Shown here: in pieces, positions 19,950 to 29,304 of the stretch | How the letters are laid out: each line of letters starts with the position of its first letter | Position numbering within the stretch: position 1 is the stretch's first letter | Source of the DNA: Actinokineospora baliensis | GTDB lineage: Bacteria > Actinomycetota > Actinomycetes > Mycobacteriales > Pseudonocardiaceae | Direction of reading: 5' to 3' | Assembly (NCBI RefSeq): GCF_016907695.1 | Contig: NZ_JAFBCK010000001.1 | Span: forward strand, 6,684,001 to 6,748,000 | DNA length: 64,000 nt | The notes under the pieces: generated by a model | What the model saw: only the letters and a program-made list of their open reading frames with translations | Database searches by the model: none | Told to the model about the DNA's origin: nothing | Translations under genes and position numbers: made by a program

Positions 19950-21218
19950 TCAACCCGCTGCGGCGGCGGCGAGGACACCCGTAGTGATCGTGGCGATGTC
20001 CTCGGTGGTGCTGATGAACGGCGGCATCGTGTAGACGAGGTCGCGGAAAGGGCGTAGCCACACGCCTGCCTCGACCGCGGCGGCTGTCGCGGCGGTCATG
20101 TCGACGGGGTGGTCGAGTTGGACTACGCCGATGGCGCCGAGGACTCGGACGTCGTGGACGCCGGGGAGGGTGCGGGCGGGGGCCAGGCCTCGGGTGAGTT
20201 CGGCTTCGATCCGCTTGACCGTGGCCCGCCAGTCGCCCGCGAGGAGGAGGTCGATCGAGGCCAGGGCAACGGCGGAGGCCAGGGGGTTGCCCATGAAGGT
20301 GGGGCCGTGGGCCAGGACCGGGACCTCGCCGCGGGAGATGCCGTCGGCGACGCGGGGGGTGCACAGGGTGGCGGCCATGCTGAGGTAGCCGCCGGTGAGG
20401 GCCTTGCCGACGCAGAGGATGTCGGGGCTGATGCCCGCGTGGTCGGCGGCGAAGAGCTCTCCGGTGCGGCCGAAACCGGTGGCGATCTCGTCGAAGATCA
20501 GCAGGACGTCGTTGGCGAGGGTCAGCTCGCGCAGGACGTGCAGGTACCGCGGGTCGTGGAAGCGCATCCCACCCGCGCCCTGGACCACCGGCTCGACGAT
20601 GACCGCGGCCAGCTCGTCGGCGTGGGTCTCGATGAGCTCGGCGAGCTGGGCGACGTAGTCGTGGTCGAACGCGGCGGGTGGTTCGTCGGCGAAGACCTGG
20701 ACGGGCAGGACCCCGCGCCACAGGCTGTGCATGCCGCCGTCGGGGTCGCACACGCTCATCGGGTTGAAGGTGTCGCCGTGGTAGCCGCCGCGCCAGGTGA
20801 GCAGCTTGGTCTTGCGGGTGTCACCGAGCGAGCGCCAGTGCTGCAGCGCCATCTTGATCGCGACCTCGACGCCGACCGACCCGGAGTCGCACAGGAACAC
20901 GTGCCGCAGCGGCTCCGGGGTGATCTCCACCAGCCGGGCGGCCAGCCGCACCGCCGGTTCGTGGGTGAGGCCGCCGAACATGACGTGGCTCATCCGGCCG
21001 AGCTGCTCGGTCACCGCCGCGTCGAGCACCGGGTGCCGGTACCCGTGGATCGCCGCCCACCACGACGACATCCCGTCCACCAGCTCCCGCCCGTCGGCCA
21101 GGGTCAGCCGGACCCCCGCCGCCGACTCGACCACCAGCGGCCGCTGGGTACCCGGCATCGGCCCGTACGGGTGCCACACGTGCGCGCGGTCGAGGTCGAG
21201 CAGCTCTTCGGCAGTCAC
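19950..21218 (-). CDS. bioA: Adenosylmethionine-8-amino-7-oxononanoate aminotransferase
   Basis: 422 residues from GTG 21218; the longer frame above runs through a palindrome. BioA transfers the amino group of SAM to KAPA to make DAPA, two steps before biotin. Landmarks: HVWHPYGPM near residue 14, [67 protein letters not shown] and the PLP lysine in [16 protein letters not shown] around residue 283. Length normal. bioF is not present in the window. The last 25 residues are the segment that recurs degenerately downstream. Confidence 0.96.
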   Translation of the reverse strand: MTAEELLDLDRAHVWHPYGPMPGTQRPLVVESAAGVRLTLADGRELVDGMSSWWAAIHGYRHPVLDAAVTEQLGRMSHVMFGGLTHEPAVRLAARLVEITPEPLRHVFLCDSGSVGVEVAIKMALQHWRSLGDTRKTKLLTWRGGYHGDTFNPMSVCDPDGGMHSLWRGVLPVQVFADEPPAAFDHDYVAQLAELIETHADELAAVIVEPVVQGAGGMRFHDPRYLHVLRELTLANDVLLIFDEIATGFGRTGELFAADHAGISPDILCVGKALTGGYLSMAATLCTPRVADGISRGEVPVLAHGPTFMGNPLASAVALASIDLLLAGDWRATVKRIEAELTRGLAPARTLPGVHDVRVLGAIGVVQLDHPVDMTAATAAAVEAGVWLRPFRDLVYTMPPFISTTEDIATITTGVLAAAAAG

Positions 21219-21225
21219 GGCGGCG

Positions 21226-21231
21226 AGGCTA
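21226..21231 (-). promoter_or_regulatory. -10 box of a leaderless bioA promoter
   Basis: TAGCCT on the minus strand, 7 bases before the bioA GTG, with no ribosome-binding site between. The box overlaps the outer end of the 166-bp palindrome. Confidence 0.4.
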
Positions 21232-21394
21232 GTGGCTCGACCCAGAAGGTTGGTGGGGTATCGGCCTGTCCACGGCGTTCCTGGCAAGGCGCCGGAACGG
21301 CCTCGTACTGGGCGTACTCGGTCGTTTCGGCAACGCCGCCAGGGACGTCGTGGGCAGGTCGAGACCCTGTCAACCATCTGGGTCGCGCCACTAG
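21229..21394. repeat. 166-bp imperfect palindrome in front of bioA
   Basis: The gap between bioA and the next gene is almost wholly one inverted repeat. Both ends read CTAGTGGC inward, then GACCCAGA-GGTTG, GGGT-TCG-CCTG, CCACG-CGT-CCTGGC, meeting at GTAC...GTAC around 21311. Arms match at roughly 80 percent. No shared sequence with the 148/150-bp element family was found. One end carries the bioA -10 box and the other the stop codon of the neighbouring gene, so it separates transcription units and could act as terminator, attenuator or relic of a small element. Confidence 0.75.
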
Positions 21395-22128
21395 CTCGCG
21401 CCCGCGAGCTCCTTGCGCCGGGCGACCAACCGCGCGATCTCGCGCCCGTGGTCGGTCGGCACGATCCACTCCCCCGGCGGCACCGTGATCCGCACCGCGG
21501 GACCGGGCGTGACCGTCACCCGCAGCTCGCCCACCCCGGGCACCGGCAGCGTCGCCCGCCGCGCCACCATCACCTGCTCGACGGCGCCGACCCCGCTCAA
21601 CGCGACCATCGGCCGCACCAGGCGGAACCGGCCGCGGCCACCGGCCAACGTGATCCGGTCGTGCGCGACGAGCAGCTCGAGCCCCGGCGCTCCTCTGGCC
21701 CGCCACGGGATCTCGACCGGCGAGTCGGCCAGGTCCGGGGTGTAGGGCCGAAGCACGCTGTCACGGGCCCGGCGCGCGATCAACCACCCGCCGAGTCCGA
21801 AGAGGACAGCCGAAGGGGACAGCCACGGGCTCACCGCGCCGAGGTACGCGCCGCCGAGGGCGCCGAGCACCGCACCGGCGGTCGGCCACCGGCGCGGCCG
21901 GAAGCGGCGGGTGCGGAAGTAGGCGGCGCCGAGGACGAGCAGCAGAGCGGGGACCACGAGGCCGGGCAACCACCCGCCGAGGACCACCGTCACGGCGGCC
22001 CCGACCACCGGCGCACCGGCGGCCACCAGCGCCAAGTGCGGCCGAACCCGCCGAAGCCGGGCGGCCACCACCCCACCTGTCACCTGCTCATCACGCCCCC
22101 GCACCCGGCCACGGTACCCAACCGGCAC
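21391..22128 (-). CDS. Membrane protein of unknown function
   Basis: Up to 245 residues; GTG 22128 and GTG 22083 are both plausible. Two hydrophobic regions lie in the N-terminal half (about 28-68 and 84-117), probably three or four helices, followed by a cytoplasmic beta-rich domain with strands such as [27 protein letters not shown]. No recognised family. The stop codon lies inside the end of the bioA palindrome. The upstream neighbour is divergent. Confidence 0.6.
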   Translation of the reverse strand: MPVGYRGRVRGRDEQVTGGVVAARLRRVRPHLALVAAGAPVVGAAVTVVLGGWLPGLVVPALLLVLGAAYFRTRRFRPRRWPTAGAVLGALGGAYLGAVSPWLSPSAVLFGLGGWLIARRARDSVLRPYTPDLADSPVEIPWRARGAPGLELLVAHDRITLAGGRGRFRLVRPMVALSGVGAVEQVMVARRATLPVPGVGELRVTVTPGPAVRITVPPGEWIVPTDHGREIARLVARRKELAGAS

Positions 22129-22307
22129 CGGGAAACACGGTATTGACCACCGGTGTCAACCCCCGGGCGTCACTACTCCACCCGGGTGACACCCACGTCG
22201 ATCGCGACACGCCGCGCCGCGGCCCGGTGATACGAGTGTCGACGAACAGCACCCGACCCCTGGATGGCGTTGATGGTCGAAGCACGCACCGGCTCGGACG
22301 AGCGCCG

Positions 22308-23051
22308 GTGAAGCAGCGCAAGGCGATCCCGTCGGGTCGGGCGTGGACGAGCGCGTCGTGGTGGCTGTCGATGAACGGCGTCGTGGCCGCGTTCAGCGCG
22401 CTCATCGCGGTGGCCGCCCTGGTGGTCGCGATCATCGCCATCCCGGGCTCGCCGGACGACCCCGAGCACTCCGACCTCATCCGCACCCCCGACCTGGGCC
22501 TGTCGTTCTGGCAGGACGACCGCGCGGCGACCATGAAGGACGTCAGCGTGGACGTCGAGGGCCTGGTGGGCCGGGTCCGGGTCACCATGAAGTCCGCGCC
22601 GTTCGAGATCCGCTTCCCCGAACTGGGCCCCGACGACGGGCTCTACATCGAGGTCAAGAAGGACGACTCCAGCTTCTCCATCAAGGACGGCACGAGCACC
22701 CAGGGCGAACCCTATGACGCCCCGTTCCGCTCCGGCCGCGGCCACGTCGACACCGGACGCGGCAGCGCCACCCTGTTCATGTCCGACGGTGGCACCTTCA
22801 ACGCCATCGGCGACAAGCGCGCGGAGGAGGCGGACAACAAGAAGTCCAGTGTGTACTACTCCCGTTTGGACGATCCGAAACCCACGCGGCTGACCGAGTT
22901 CCCGACCGGCGTGTACGAGCCGAGCAAGGAGTCGCTGGTCCCGTTCCAGGACGTCCACGAGGACTTGTACTTGGTCGTGTGGCGCGACGGAGACCACAAC
23001 GGGCTGATCGACGGCGGGGAGTACGAGTACATCACCCTCGACTTCTCCTAG
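22308..23051 (+). CDS. Single-pass membrane-anchored protein of unknown function
   Basis: About 247 residues from GTG 22308; other in-frame GTG codons (22236) make the start uncertain. After a short basic segment there is one membrane helix (about 22-47, MNGVVAAFSALIAVAALVVAII) and then an extracytoplasmic domain rich in Asp/Glu/Lys with a dilute beta pattern; the C-terminal DGDHNGLIDGGEYEYI resembles an EF-hand-like calcium loop (D-x-D-x-N-x-x-I-x-x-x-E). That resemblance is suggestive only. No family recognised. Confidence 0.6.
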   Translation: MKQRKAIPSGRAWTSASWWLSMNGVVAAFSALIAVAALVVAIIAIPGSPDDPEHSDLIRTPDLGLSFWQDDRAATMKDVSVDVEGLVGRVRVTMKSAPFEIRFPELGPDDGLYIEVKKDDSSFSIKDGTSTQGEPYDAPFRSGRGHVDTGRGSATLFMSDGGTFNAIGDKRAEEADNKKSSVYYSRLDDPKPTRLTEFPTGVYEPSKESLVPFQDVHEDLYLVVWRDGDHNGLIDGGEYEYITLDFS

Positions 23052-23474
23052 AGGCGGTTTCGCCTTCGACGACCGGGGCCTCGGAGCCGTGGTGGTGCGG
23101 TGTGCTCGATGGGGCGGGTCGGCTCGCGCTCCGGACCCGTCGTGGAGCGGAGTGCTTGATGGGGCGCGGTCGGCTCGCCTGCGGCATTGCGACACGGTCC
23201 GTGTGGTGCGGTGTGCTCGATGGGGCGAACTTGTTTTGCGCGGGGCCCCTGCGCCAGCCGTGGCAGGACCGCAAAAGCCGGGGCCGAAGAGCATGGCCCT
23301 GCAGCGAGGCAAGGCTACGACTGCCGCTCCCCCACGCAAAACAAGTCCGCCCCATCGAGCATCTGGCACCGGAAGTTCCGAGTGTCCAGTGGTCGGGTTG
23401 GCGGGGTTGACTCGGTGGGTTGGGCTGGCGGGGCTGGCTCGGGGTCCACCGACAACCTGGCAACCGGCTTAGTG
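23052..23474. repeat. 423-bp gap: repeat-rich, no gene
   Basis: Between two convergent genes. It contains three direct copies of a GTGCTCGATGGGGCG-type unit near 23102, 23153 and 23213. The first and third share an exact 24-bp stretch (23093-23116 and 23204-23227); the second has one substitution (GTGCTTGATGGGGCG). The third opens the 150-bp palindrome. The final 110 bases are GGTTGGCGGGG-like repeats with no ORF of coding quality. Confidence 0.65.
23213..23362. repeat. Palindromic intergenic repeat, copy B (150 bp)
   Basis: Outer arms read TGCTCGATGGGGCG inward from both sides, continuing CTTGTTTTGCG and ending in a G-run; about 30 of 33 outer bases match. The centre holds GGGGCCCCT, GCAAAAGCCGGGGCC and CTGCAG. 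It aligns with the reverse complement of copy A and is the same length within 2 bases. It has no coding capacity and lies in a convergent gene gap. Confidence 0.8.
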
Positions 23475-24692
23475 CTACTGGGTGGGTCCTAGGCGCACCG
23501 GGAGGGAGTCCAGGGCTCGGACGATGGTGCTCTCGCGCCAGCGCAGCGGGGTGTCGGTCAGGGTCAGGGCGGGGAACCTGGTCAGCAGGGCGCCGATGGC
23601 CACCTCGGCCTCCATCCGGGCCAGGGGTGCGCCGACGCAGTAGTGGATGCCGTGGCCGAAGGCCAGGTGGGAGTTGAGGTCGCGGTCGAGGTCGAGTGCG
23701 TCGGGGGTGGTGAAGACGGTCTCGTCGCGGTTGGCTGAGGCCAGGGCGACCACCACGAACTCGTCCGCCGGGATCTCCACCCCCGCGACCTCGATCGGCT
23801 CGGTCGTGTACCGCAGGGTGGCCGTGTTGACCGGGCTCTCGAAGCGCAGGAACTCTTCCACCGCGCGCGGCAGCAGGTCTGGGTTCGCGCGCAGCGCGGC
23901 CGCCTGCTCCGGGGCCCGCAGCAGCGCCAGCACGCCGTTGGCGATGAGGTTCACGGTGGTCTCGTGACCGGCCAGCAGCAGCAGGAACGTCATCGACAGC
24001 AGTTCGTTCTCGCTGAGCCGGTCGCCGTCCTCGCGGGCCTCGACCAGGGCCGTGAGCAGGTCGTCGGCGGGCGCGGACCGTTTGGACTCGATCAGCTCCA
24101 TCACGTACTTGCCGACCGACACCCCGGCCTCGGTGATCTCCACCGGCGTCGACGAGGTGGACAGCAGCACCCGCGTCCAGCGGCCGAAGGCCTCGCGGTC
24201 GGCTTCCGGGACGCCCAGCAGCTCGCAGATCACGGTCATCGGCACGGGGAAGGCCAGCGCCGGGACGAGGTCGACCTCGTCGGCGTCGGCGATGGCGTCC
24301 AGCAGCGCCGCGGTGATCTCCTCGACCCGGGGCCGCAGGTGGCCGACGCCGCGTACGGTGAACGCCTTGTTCACCAGCTTGCGCAGCCGGGTGTGGTCGG
24401 GCGGGTCCATGTTGAGCATGTGCGCCTGCAGTTCCTCGCCGAACTCCGGGCGCGGGCTACCCGGTTCGCGGTTGCGCTCCAGCAGCGCCCCGGCGCGCAC
24501 GTAGTCCTTGCTGACCCTGGGGTCCGACAGCACCGCCTTGGCGTCGGCGTACCGGGTGACCAGCCAGCCCAGCACCCCGCGCGGCAGCACGACGCGGCGC
24601 ACCGGTCCGGTGCGGCGCAGCTCGGCGTAGAGCTGGTGCGGGTCCTGGAAGAAGTCCGGGCCGATGCGTACGACGTCGTGGTCAACGGTCAC
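23475..24692 (-). CDS. Cytochrome P450
   Basis: 405 residues from GTG 24692 (GAGGGGG just upstream). All P450 signatures are intact: DPPDHTRLRKLVNKAFTV, I-helix LLLAGHETTVNL with the acid-alcohol pair, the K-helix ExxR in EEFLRFESPV, and the haem ligand FGHGIHYCVG around residue 352. It most resembles soluble class I actinomycete P450s (CYP105/107-like) acting on secondary metabolites or xenobiotics; no ferredoxin or biosynthetic genes adjoin it, so substrate and redox partner are unknown. Tandem with dnaE upstream. Confidence 0.95.
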   Translation of the reverse strand: MTVDHDVVRIGPDFFQDPHQLYAELRRTGPVRRVVLPRGVLGWLVTRYADAKAVLSDPRVSKDYVRAGALLERNREPGSPRPEFGEELQAHMLNMDPPDHTRLRKLVNKAFTVRGVGHLRPRVEEITAALLDAIADADEVDLVPALAFPVPMTVICELLGVPEADREAFGRWTRVLLSTSSTPVEITEAGVSVGKYVMELIESKRSAPADDLLTALVEAREDGDRLSENELLSMTFLLLLAGHETTVNLIANGVLALLRAPEQAAALRANPDLLPRAVEEFLRFESPVNTATLRYTTEPIEVAGVEIPADEFVVVALASANRDETVFTTPDALDLDRDLNSHLAFGHGIHYCVGAPLARMEAEVAIGALLTRFPALTLTDTPLRWRESTIVRALDSLPVRLGPTQ

Positions 24693-24746
24693 GTGTCCCC
24701 CTCGGTGAGCGCTTGCCACCCACCGTACCCGCGATCACACCCAGGG

Positions 24747-27700
24747 TCAGGAAAGGCAACCCGGACCGAGCAGCGCCTTCAGGTCCCCCATCAGCGACGG
24801 CGACGGGGTGACCCGCAGCGCGTCGTCGAGGCGCAGCAGCGTCTGCCGCGGGCCGTTGATCAGCTTGAGGTGCACCTCGGTGGTCCCCGGGTACGCCCCC
24901 AGCACGTCCTTGAGCTGGGCGACCAGCGGCGGCGTGCACTTGGTCGCGGCCATGCTCAGCCGGAACGGTGCGCCCGCGGCGTTGGACAGGTCCGGCACCG
25001 CCAGGTCGTTGGCGATCAGCGAGATCCGGTCCTCCCGCTTGGCCACCCTGGCCTTGACCAGCACGATCGCGTCCTCCAGCACCCCCATGCCGACCACCGC
25101 GTAGGTCTTGGGGAAGAACAGCGCCTCGATGCCACCGGCCAGGTCCTCCAGCTGCGCCGAGGCCCAGGACTCGCCGTTGCGGTTCACCCGCCGGTTCACC
25201 GAGGCGAGGATGCCGCCGATCACCACCTGGGCGCCGTCGGGGATGTTGCCCTCGAGGATGGCCGCGATGGTGGTGTCGGACTGGGAGCTCAGGATGTGCT
25301 CGACGCCGTTGAGCGGGTGGCCGGAGACGTAGAGGCCGAGCATCTCCCGCTCCAGGGCGAGCTGGTGCTTGGTCTCCCACACGTCGTCGGGCACCCGCAC
25401 GTCGAACACGCTGGAGACGCTCTCGTCGGCCCCGCCCGCCGCGCCGAACAGGTCGAACTGGCCGACCGCCTCCGCCTTCTTGGTCTCCATGATGGCGTCG
25501 ATGGCGTCGGTGTGGATGAGGAACAGGCCCTTGCGCGGGTGCTTGAGCGAGTCGAACGCGCCCGCCTTGATCAGCGATTCGACGACCTTCTTGTTGCAGC
25601 CGGAGGCGTCGACCTTGCGCAGGTAGTCGGAGAAGTCGGCGAACTCGCCCTTCTCGGTGCGCGCCTTGATGATCGCGTCGACCACGTTCGCGCCGACGTT
25701 GCGGATGGCGCCGAGGCCGAAGCGGATGTCGTCGCCGACCGGGGCGAACTCCTTCTCCGACTCGTTGACGTCCGGCGGCAGCACCGTGATGCCCATCTTG
25801 CGGCACTCGGACAGGTAGACCGCGGCCTTGTCCTTGTCGTCGCGGACGCTGGTGAGCAGCCCGGCCATGTACTCGGCGGGGTAGTTCGCCTTGAGGTAGG
25901 CCGTCCAGTACGACACCAGGCCGTACGCGGCGGAGTGCGCCTTGTTGAAGGCGTAGTCGGCGAACGGGACCAGGATGTCCCAGAGGGTCTTGATCGCGTC
26001 CTTCGGGTAGCCGTTGCGCTCCATGCCGCCCGCGAAGTTGACGAACTCCGCGTCCAGGACCTCTTTCTTCTTCTTGCCCATGGCCCGGCGCAGCAGGTCC
26101 GCTTGGCCGAGCGTGTAGCCCGCCAGCTTCTGCGCGATCGCCATGACCTGCTCCTGGTACACGATCAGGCCGTAGGTCGTGCCGAGGATGTCTTCGAGCG
26201 CCTCCGCCAGCGACGGGTGGATCGGGGTGATCTCCTGCTGGTTGTTCTTGCGCAGCGCGTAGTTGGTGTGCGACTTGGCACCCATCGGGCCCGGCCGGTA
26301 GAGCGCGCCGACCGCGGAGATGTCCTCGAAGTTGTCGGGGCGCATGAGGCGCAGCAGGTCGCGCATGGGGCCGCCGTCGAGCTGGAACACCCCGAGCGTG
26401 TCACCGCGGGAGAGCAGTTCGTAGGTGTTCTTGTCGTCGAGGCCCAGCGTCTCCAGGTCGGGCACCGGTTTGCCGTTGCGCTCGATGTTGCGCAGGGCGT
26501 CGTCGATCACCGTCAGGTTGCGCAGGCCGAGGAAGTCCATCTTCAGCAGCCCGAGCGACTCGCAGGTCGGGTAGTCGAACTGGGTGATGATGGACCCGTC
26601 CTGCGGCCGCTTCCACAGCGGGATGGTCTCCATCAGCGGCTCGGCCGACAGGATCACCGCGCAGGCGTGCACGCCCGCGTTGCGGATCAGGCCCTCGAGC
26701 CCGCGACCGGTGTCGATGATCTCCTTGACCTGCGGGTCGCTGTTGTAGAGCTCGCGGATCTCGGTGGCCTCGGCGTAGCGCTTGTGGCTGGGGTCGAACA
26801 GGCCGTTGAGCGGGATGTCCTTGGCCATCACCGCGGGCGGGTAGGCCTTGGAGATCTTGTCGGCGATGGCGTAGCCGGGCTGGCCGTAGAGCACCCGCGC
26901 GGAGTCCTTGATCGCCGCCTTGGCCTTGATCGTGCCGAAGGTGATCACCTGGGCGACCTTGTCGGCGCCCCACTTCTCGGTGGTGTAGCGGATGACGTCG
27001 CCGCGGCGGCGCTCGTCGAAGTCGATGTCGATGTCGGGCGGGCTGACCCGGTCCGGGTTGAGGAACCGCTCGAAGATCAGCCCGTGCGCCAGCGGGTCGA
27101 GGTCGGTGATGCCCATGGCGTAGGCGATCAGCGCGCCCGCGGCCGAACCGCGGCCGGGCCCGACCCGGATGCCGTTGTTCTTGGCCCACTGGATCAGGTC
27201 GGCGACCACCAGGAAGTACGCCGGGAAGCCCATCTGCAGGATGACGCCGATCTCGAACTCGACCTGCTTGGTGTGCACCTCGTCGACGCCCCCGGGGAAG
27301 CGTCGGCGCATCCCCTCCCACACCTGCTCGCGGAAGTACTCGTCCTCGGTCTTGCCGTCGGGGATCGGGAAGCGCGGCATGAGGTTGCGGAACTCGAACA
27401 TGCCGGCGGTGTCGACCTTCTCGGCCACGACCAGCGTGTTGCGGCAGCCCTCCTGCCACGCGTCCGACGAGTCGACCGCGCGCATCTCGTCTGGCGACTT
27501 GAGGTAGTAGCCGTCGCCGTCGAAGCGGAACCGGTTCGGGTCCTGCAGGGTGCTGGCGGTCTGCACGCACAGCAGCGCGTCGTGCGCGGAGCTGTCGGAC
27601 TTGTAGGTGTAGTGCGAGTCGTTGGTCACCACGAACGGGATGTCGAGCTTGCGGCCGATGTCGACCAGCCCGCCGCGCACCCGCGACTCGATCGACAGGC

Positions 27701-28280
27701 CGTGGTCCATCAGCTCGACCGAGAAGTACTCCTTGCCGTAGATGTCGCGCCACGCGGCGGCGGCCTCCATGGCCTCCTTCTCGTGGCCGAGCCGCAGCCG
27801 GGTCTGCACGTCGCCGGAGGGGCACCCCGTGGTCGCCATCAGGCCCTCGGAGTGCTCGGCGATCAGCTCGCGGTCCATCCTCGGCCACTTGCCGAGCTGA
27901 CCCTCCATCGAGGCCAGGCTCGAGAGCTTCATCAGGTTGGCCAGGCCGGTGGCGTTGCGCGCCCAGATCGTCTGGTGGGTGAAGGCACCGGACCCGGACA
28001 GGTCGTCGGACTTCTGGCTCGGGTCGCCCCAGCGGACCCGCTCCTTGCTGAACCGCGACTCCGGCGCGATGTAGGCCTCGATGCCCAGCACCGGCGTGAT
28101 GCCCGCGGCCGTCGCCTGCCGGAAGAAGTCGTAGATGCCGTTGGTGTGGCCGTGGTCGGTGATGGCCACCGAGGTCATGCCGAGCCGCTCGCACTCGGCG
28201 AACATGTCCTTGAGCTTGGCCGCTCCGTCGAGCATCGAGTACTCGGTGTGCACGTGAAGGTGAGCGAAGGAGTCAGCCAC
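24747..28280 (-). CDS. dnaE: DNA polymerase III subunit alpha
   Basis: 1177 residues: the essential replicative polymerase (DnaE1 type). N-terminal PHP domain ([16 protein letters not shown] at residues 5-20), the polymerase core with [14 protein letters not shown] and catalytic [16 protein letters not shown] near residue 410, the third-Asp region, the helix-hairpin-helix region around 850-900, and a C-terminal OB fold (about 1000-1070). The PHP metal residues look complete, so it may retain 3'-5' proofreading as in mycobacterial DnaE1. The GTG start follows a TAGGGT -10 by 6 bases. Confidence 0.98.
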   Translation of the reverse strand: MADSFAHLHVHTEYSMLDGAAKLKDMFAECERLGMTSVAITDHGHTNGIYDFFRQATAAGITPVLGIEAYIAPESRFSKERVRWGDPSQKSDDLSGSGAFTHQTIWARNATGLANLMKLSSLASMEGQLGKWPRMDRELIAEHSEGLMATTGCPSGDVQTRLRLGHEKEAMEAAAAWRDIYGKEYFSVELMDHGLSIESRVRGGLVDIGRKLDIPFVVTNDSHYTYKSDSSAHDALLCVQTASTLQDPNRFRFDGDGYYLKSPDEMRAVDSSDAWQEGCRNTLVVAEKVDTAGMFEFRNLMPRFPIPDGKTEDEYFREQVWEGMRRRFPGGVDEVHTKQVEFEIGVILQMGFPAYFLVVADLIQWAKNNGIRVGPGRGSAAGALIAYAMGITDLDPLAHGLIFERFLNPDRVSPPDIDIDFDERRRGDVIRYTTEKWGADKVAQVITFGTIKAKAAIKDSARVLYGQPGYAIADKISKAYPPAVMAKDIPLNGLFDPSHKRYAEATEIRELYNSDPQVKEIIDTGRGLEGLIRNAGVHACAVILSAEPLMETIPLWKRPQDGSIITQFDYPTCESLGLLKMDFLGLRNLTVIDDALRNIERNGKPVPDLETLGLDDKNTYELLSRGDTLGVFQLDGGPMRDLLRLMRPDNFEDISAVGALYRPGPMGAKSHTNYALRKNNQQEITPIHPSLAEALEDILGTTYGLIVYQEQVMAIAQKLAGYTLGQADLLRRAMGKKKKEVLDAEFVNFAGGMERNGYPKDAIKTLWDILVPFADYAFNKAHSAAYGLVSYWTAYLKANYPAEYMAGLLTSVRDDKDKAAVYLSECRKMGITVLPPDVNESEKEFAPVGDDIRFGLGAIRNVGANVVDAIIKARTEKGEFADFSDYLRKVDASGCNKKVVESLIKAGAFDSLKHPRKGLFLIHTDAIDAIMETKKAEAVGQFDLFGAAGGADESVSSVFDVRVPDDVWETKHQLALEREMLGLYVSGHPLNGVEHILSSQSDTTIAAILEGNIPDGAQVVIGGILASVNRRVNRNGESWASAQLEDLAGGIEALFFPKTYAVVGMGVLEDAIVLVKARVAKREDRISLIANDLAVPDLSNAAGAPFRLSMAATKCTPPLVAQLKDVLGAYPGTTEVHLKLINGPRQTLLRLDDALRVTPSPSLMGDLKALLGPGCLS

Positions 28281-28286
28281 CCGGTC

Positions 28287-28292
28287 ACCCTA
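28287..28292 (-). promoter_or_regulatory. -10 box of a leaderless dnaE promoter
   Basis: TAGGGT on the minus strand, 6 bases before the dnaE GTG. No Shine-Dalgarno between. No convincing -35. Confidence 0.5.
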
Positions 28293-28410
28293 GCGACCCG
28301 CACCGCCAACCCGGCGCGTTGGGTGCGCGACGCGCCGGAAGTTCTTGCTACCACTGGGAAAACGCCCGGAGCGGGTGACCGTGGGCGGTTCAGGCGGGCA
28401 CAGTGGGGAC

Positions 28411-29046
28411 ATGCGCCTGCGCCCGGTGTCACCCGACGTGGTGGCCGATGAGCTGACCGCGATGGTCCACACCCGAACCGGGTCCGGGTGGGCCAGGGTC
28501 GCCGTCGACGGCGCGCCGCCGACCGCGCCCGGCGAGCTCGCCGACGCCGTCGGGCAGCGGCTGCGGGTGCTGGGCCACCCGGTGCTGCGGGTGGCCGCAG
28601 CGGACTTCCTGCGCCCGGCCTCGTTGCGGTTTGAACGCGGCAAGCAGGACCCGGACGCCCGCTACGAACTCTGGCTCGACGAGGGCGGCCTCCGGCGCGA
28701 GGTCCTCGCCCCGCTCGGCGCGGGCGGGACGGGCAAGGTCCTGCCCGCGCTGTGGAACGCCACCACGGACCGGGCCACCCGCGCCGAGTACGTCGACCTG
28801 CCACCCGGCGGGGTCGTGCTGATCGACGGCGAGTTGTTGTTGGGCCGCGGACTGCCGTTGGACGTGACCGCGCACCTGTGGTTGTCGCCCCCCGCCCTGA
28901 CCCGGCGCCTCCCGCCGGACGAGCACTGGGCCCTGCCCGCCTTCGCCCGCTACGACGCCGAGGTCCGCCCCCTGCACACCGCCGACCTCGGCATCCGGGT
29001 GGACGACCCCCGCCACCCCGCGGTCCTCGACGACGCACCGCGCTGA
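28411..29046 (+). CDS. Uridine kinase-like protein
   Basis: 211 residues from ATG 28411; a CACAGT -10 lies 6 bases upstream, and the open frame to 28345 is unlikely. The product resembles the actinobacterial uridine kinase/phosphoribulokinase-like family: a Walker-like VAVDGAPPTAPGELADAV near residue 29 (no canonical GKT/S, so the P-loop is degenerate), DFLRPASLRFERGKQDPDARYELWLDE, and GVVLIDGELLLGRGLP. The altered P-loop makes kinase activity doubtful. Divergent from dnaE with 130 bases between starts. Confidence 0.65.
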   Translation: MRLRPVSPDVVADELTAMVHTRTGSGWARVAVDGAPPTAPGELADAVGQRLRVLGHPVLRVAAADFLRPASLRFERGKQDPDARYELWLDEGGLRREVLAPLGAGGTGKVLPALWNATTDRATRAEYVDLPPGGVVLIDGELLLGRGLPLDVTAHLWLSPPALTRRLPPDEHWALPAFARYDAEVRPLHTADLGIRVDDPRHPAVLDDAPR

Positions 29047-29304
29047 ACCGGGCCCTGGGTCGAGCACCGCGAGGTGTCGGTCCCCGCGAGTAGGCTTGAT
29101 TCGGGGGCTGCTCAGCGCGGCCGGCCTGCGGCGATGCGGTCCGGCGGACGCTCGCACCCCCTGATCGACCTGACGCCCGGACCGGCGGCTTCGGTGCCCG
29201 GCGGCGACCGCCGCGGGTGAGCGGGTGATCACCGAGGGCAAGATCACGTGTCGGCCCACGGCTTCCGGGGCGGGGCCAGGGGCGACCGGGTAGCGTCCGT
29301 GGGC
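29047..29304 (+). other. 258-base gap; candidate structured RNA or terminator
   Basis: No credible ORF. TAGGCT at 29091 could be a -10, followed by a potential stem pairing GAT-GGGGG (29098-29107) with CCCCC-GATC (29158-29167), and a second stem GGCGGCGACCGCCG near 29201. The next gene has its own -10 at 29291. Either a small RNA or the terminator of the uridine-kinase-like gene; no known RNA family was recognised. Confidence 0.3.
29291..29296 (+). promoter_or_regulatory. -10 box for the Pro-rich helix-turn-helix gene
   Basis: TAGCGT ending 8 bases before the GTG at 29305, supporting that start and a leaderless transcript. Confidence 0.45.

Noticed and set aside
23964..28451. 1495-codon plus-strand ORF opposite dnaE
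   Set aside because: Antisense frame of dnaE caused by high GC; Arg/His/Asp/Val-rich with no domain, while the minus strand encodes a complete polymerase.
29100..29250. SRP, 6S or tmRNA gene in the gap
   Set aside because: Diagnostic motifs such as the SRP GGAAG tetraloop region or a tmRNA tag reading frame are absent.
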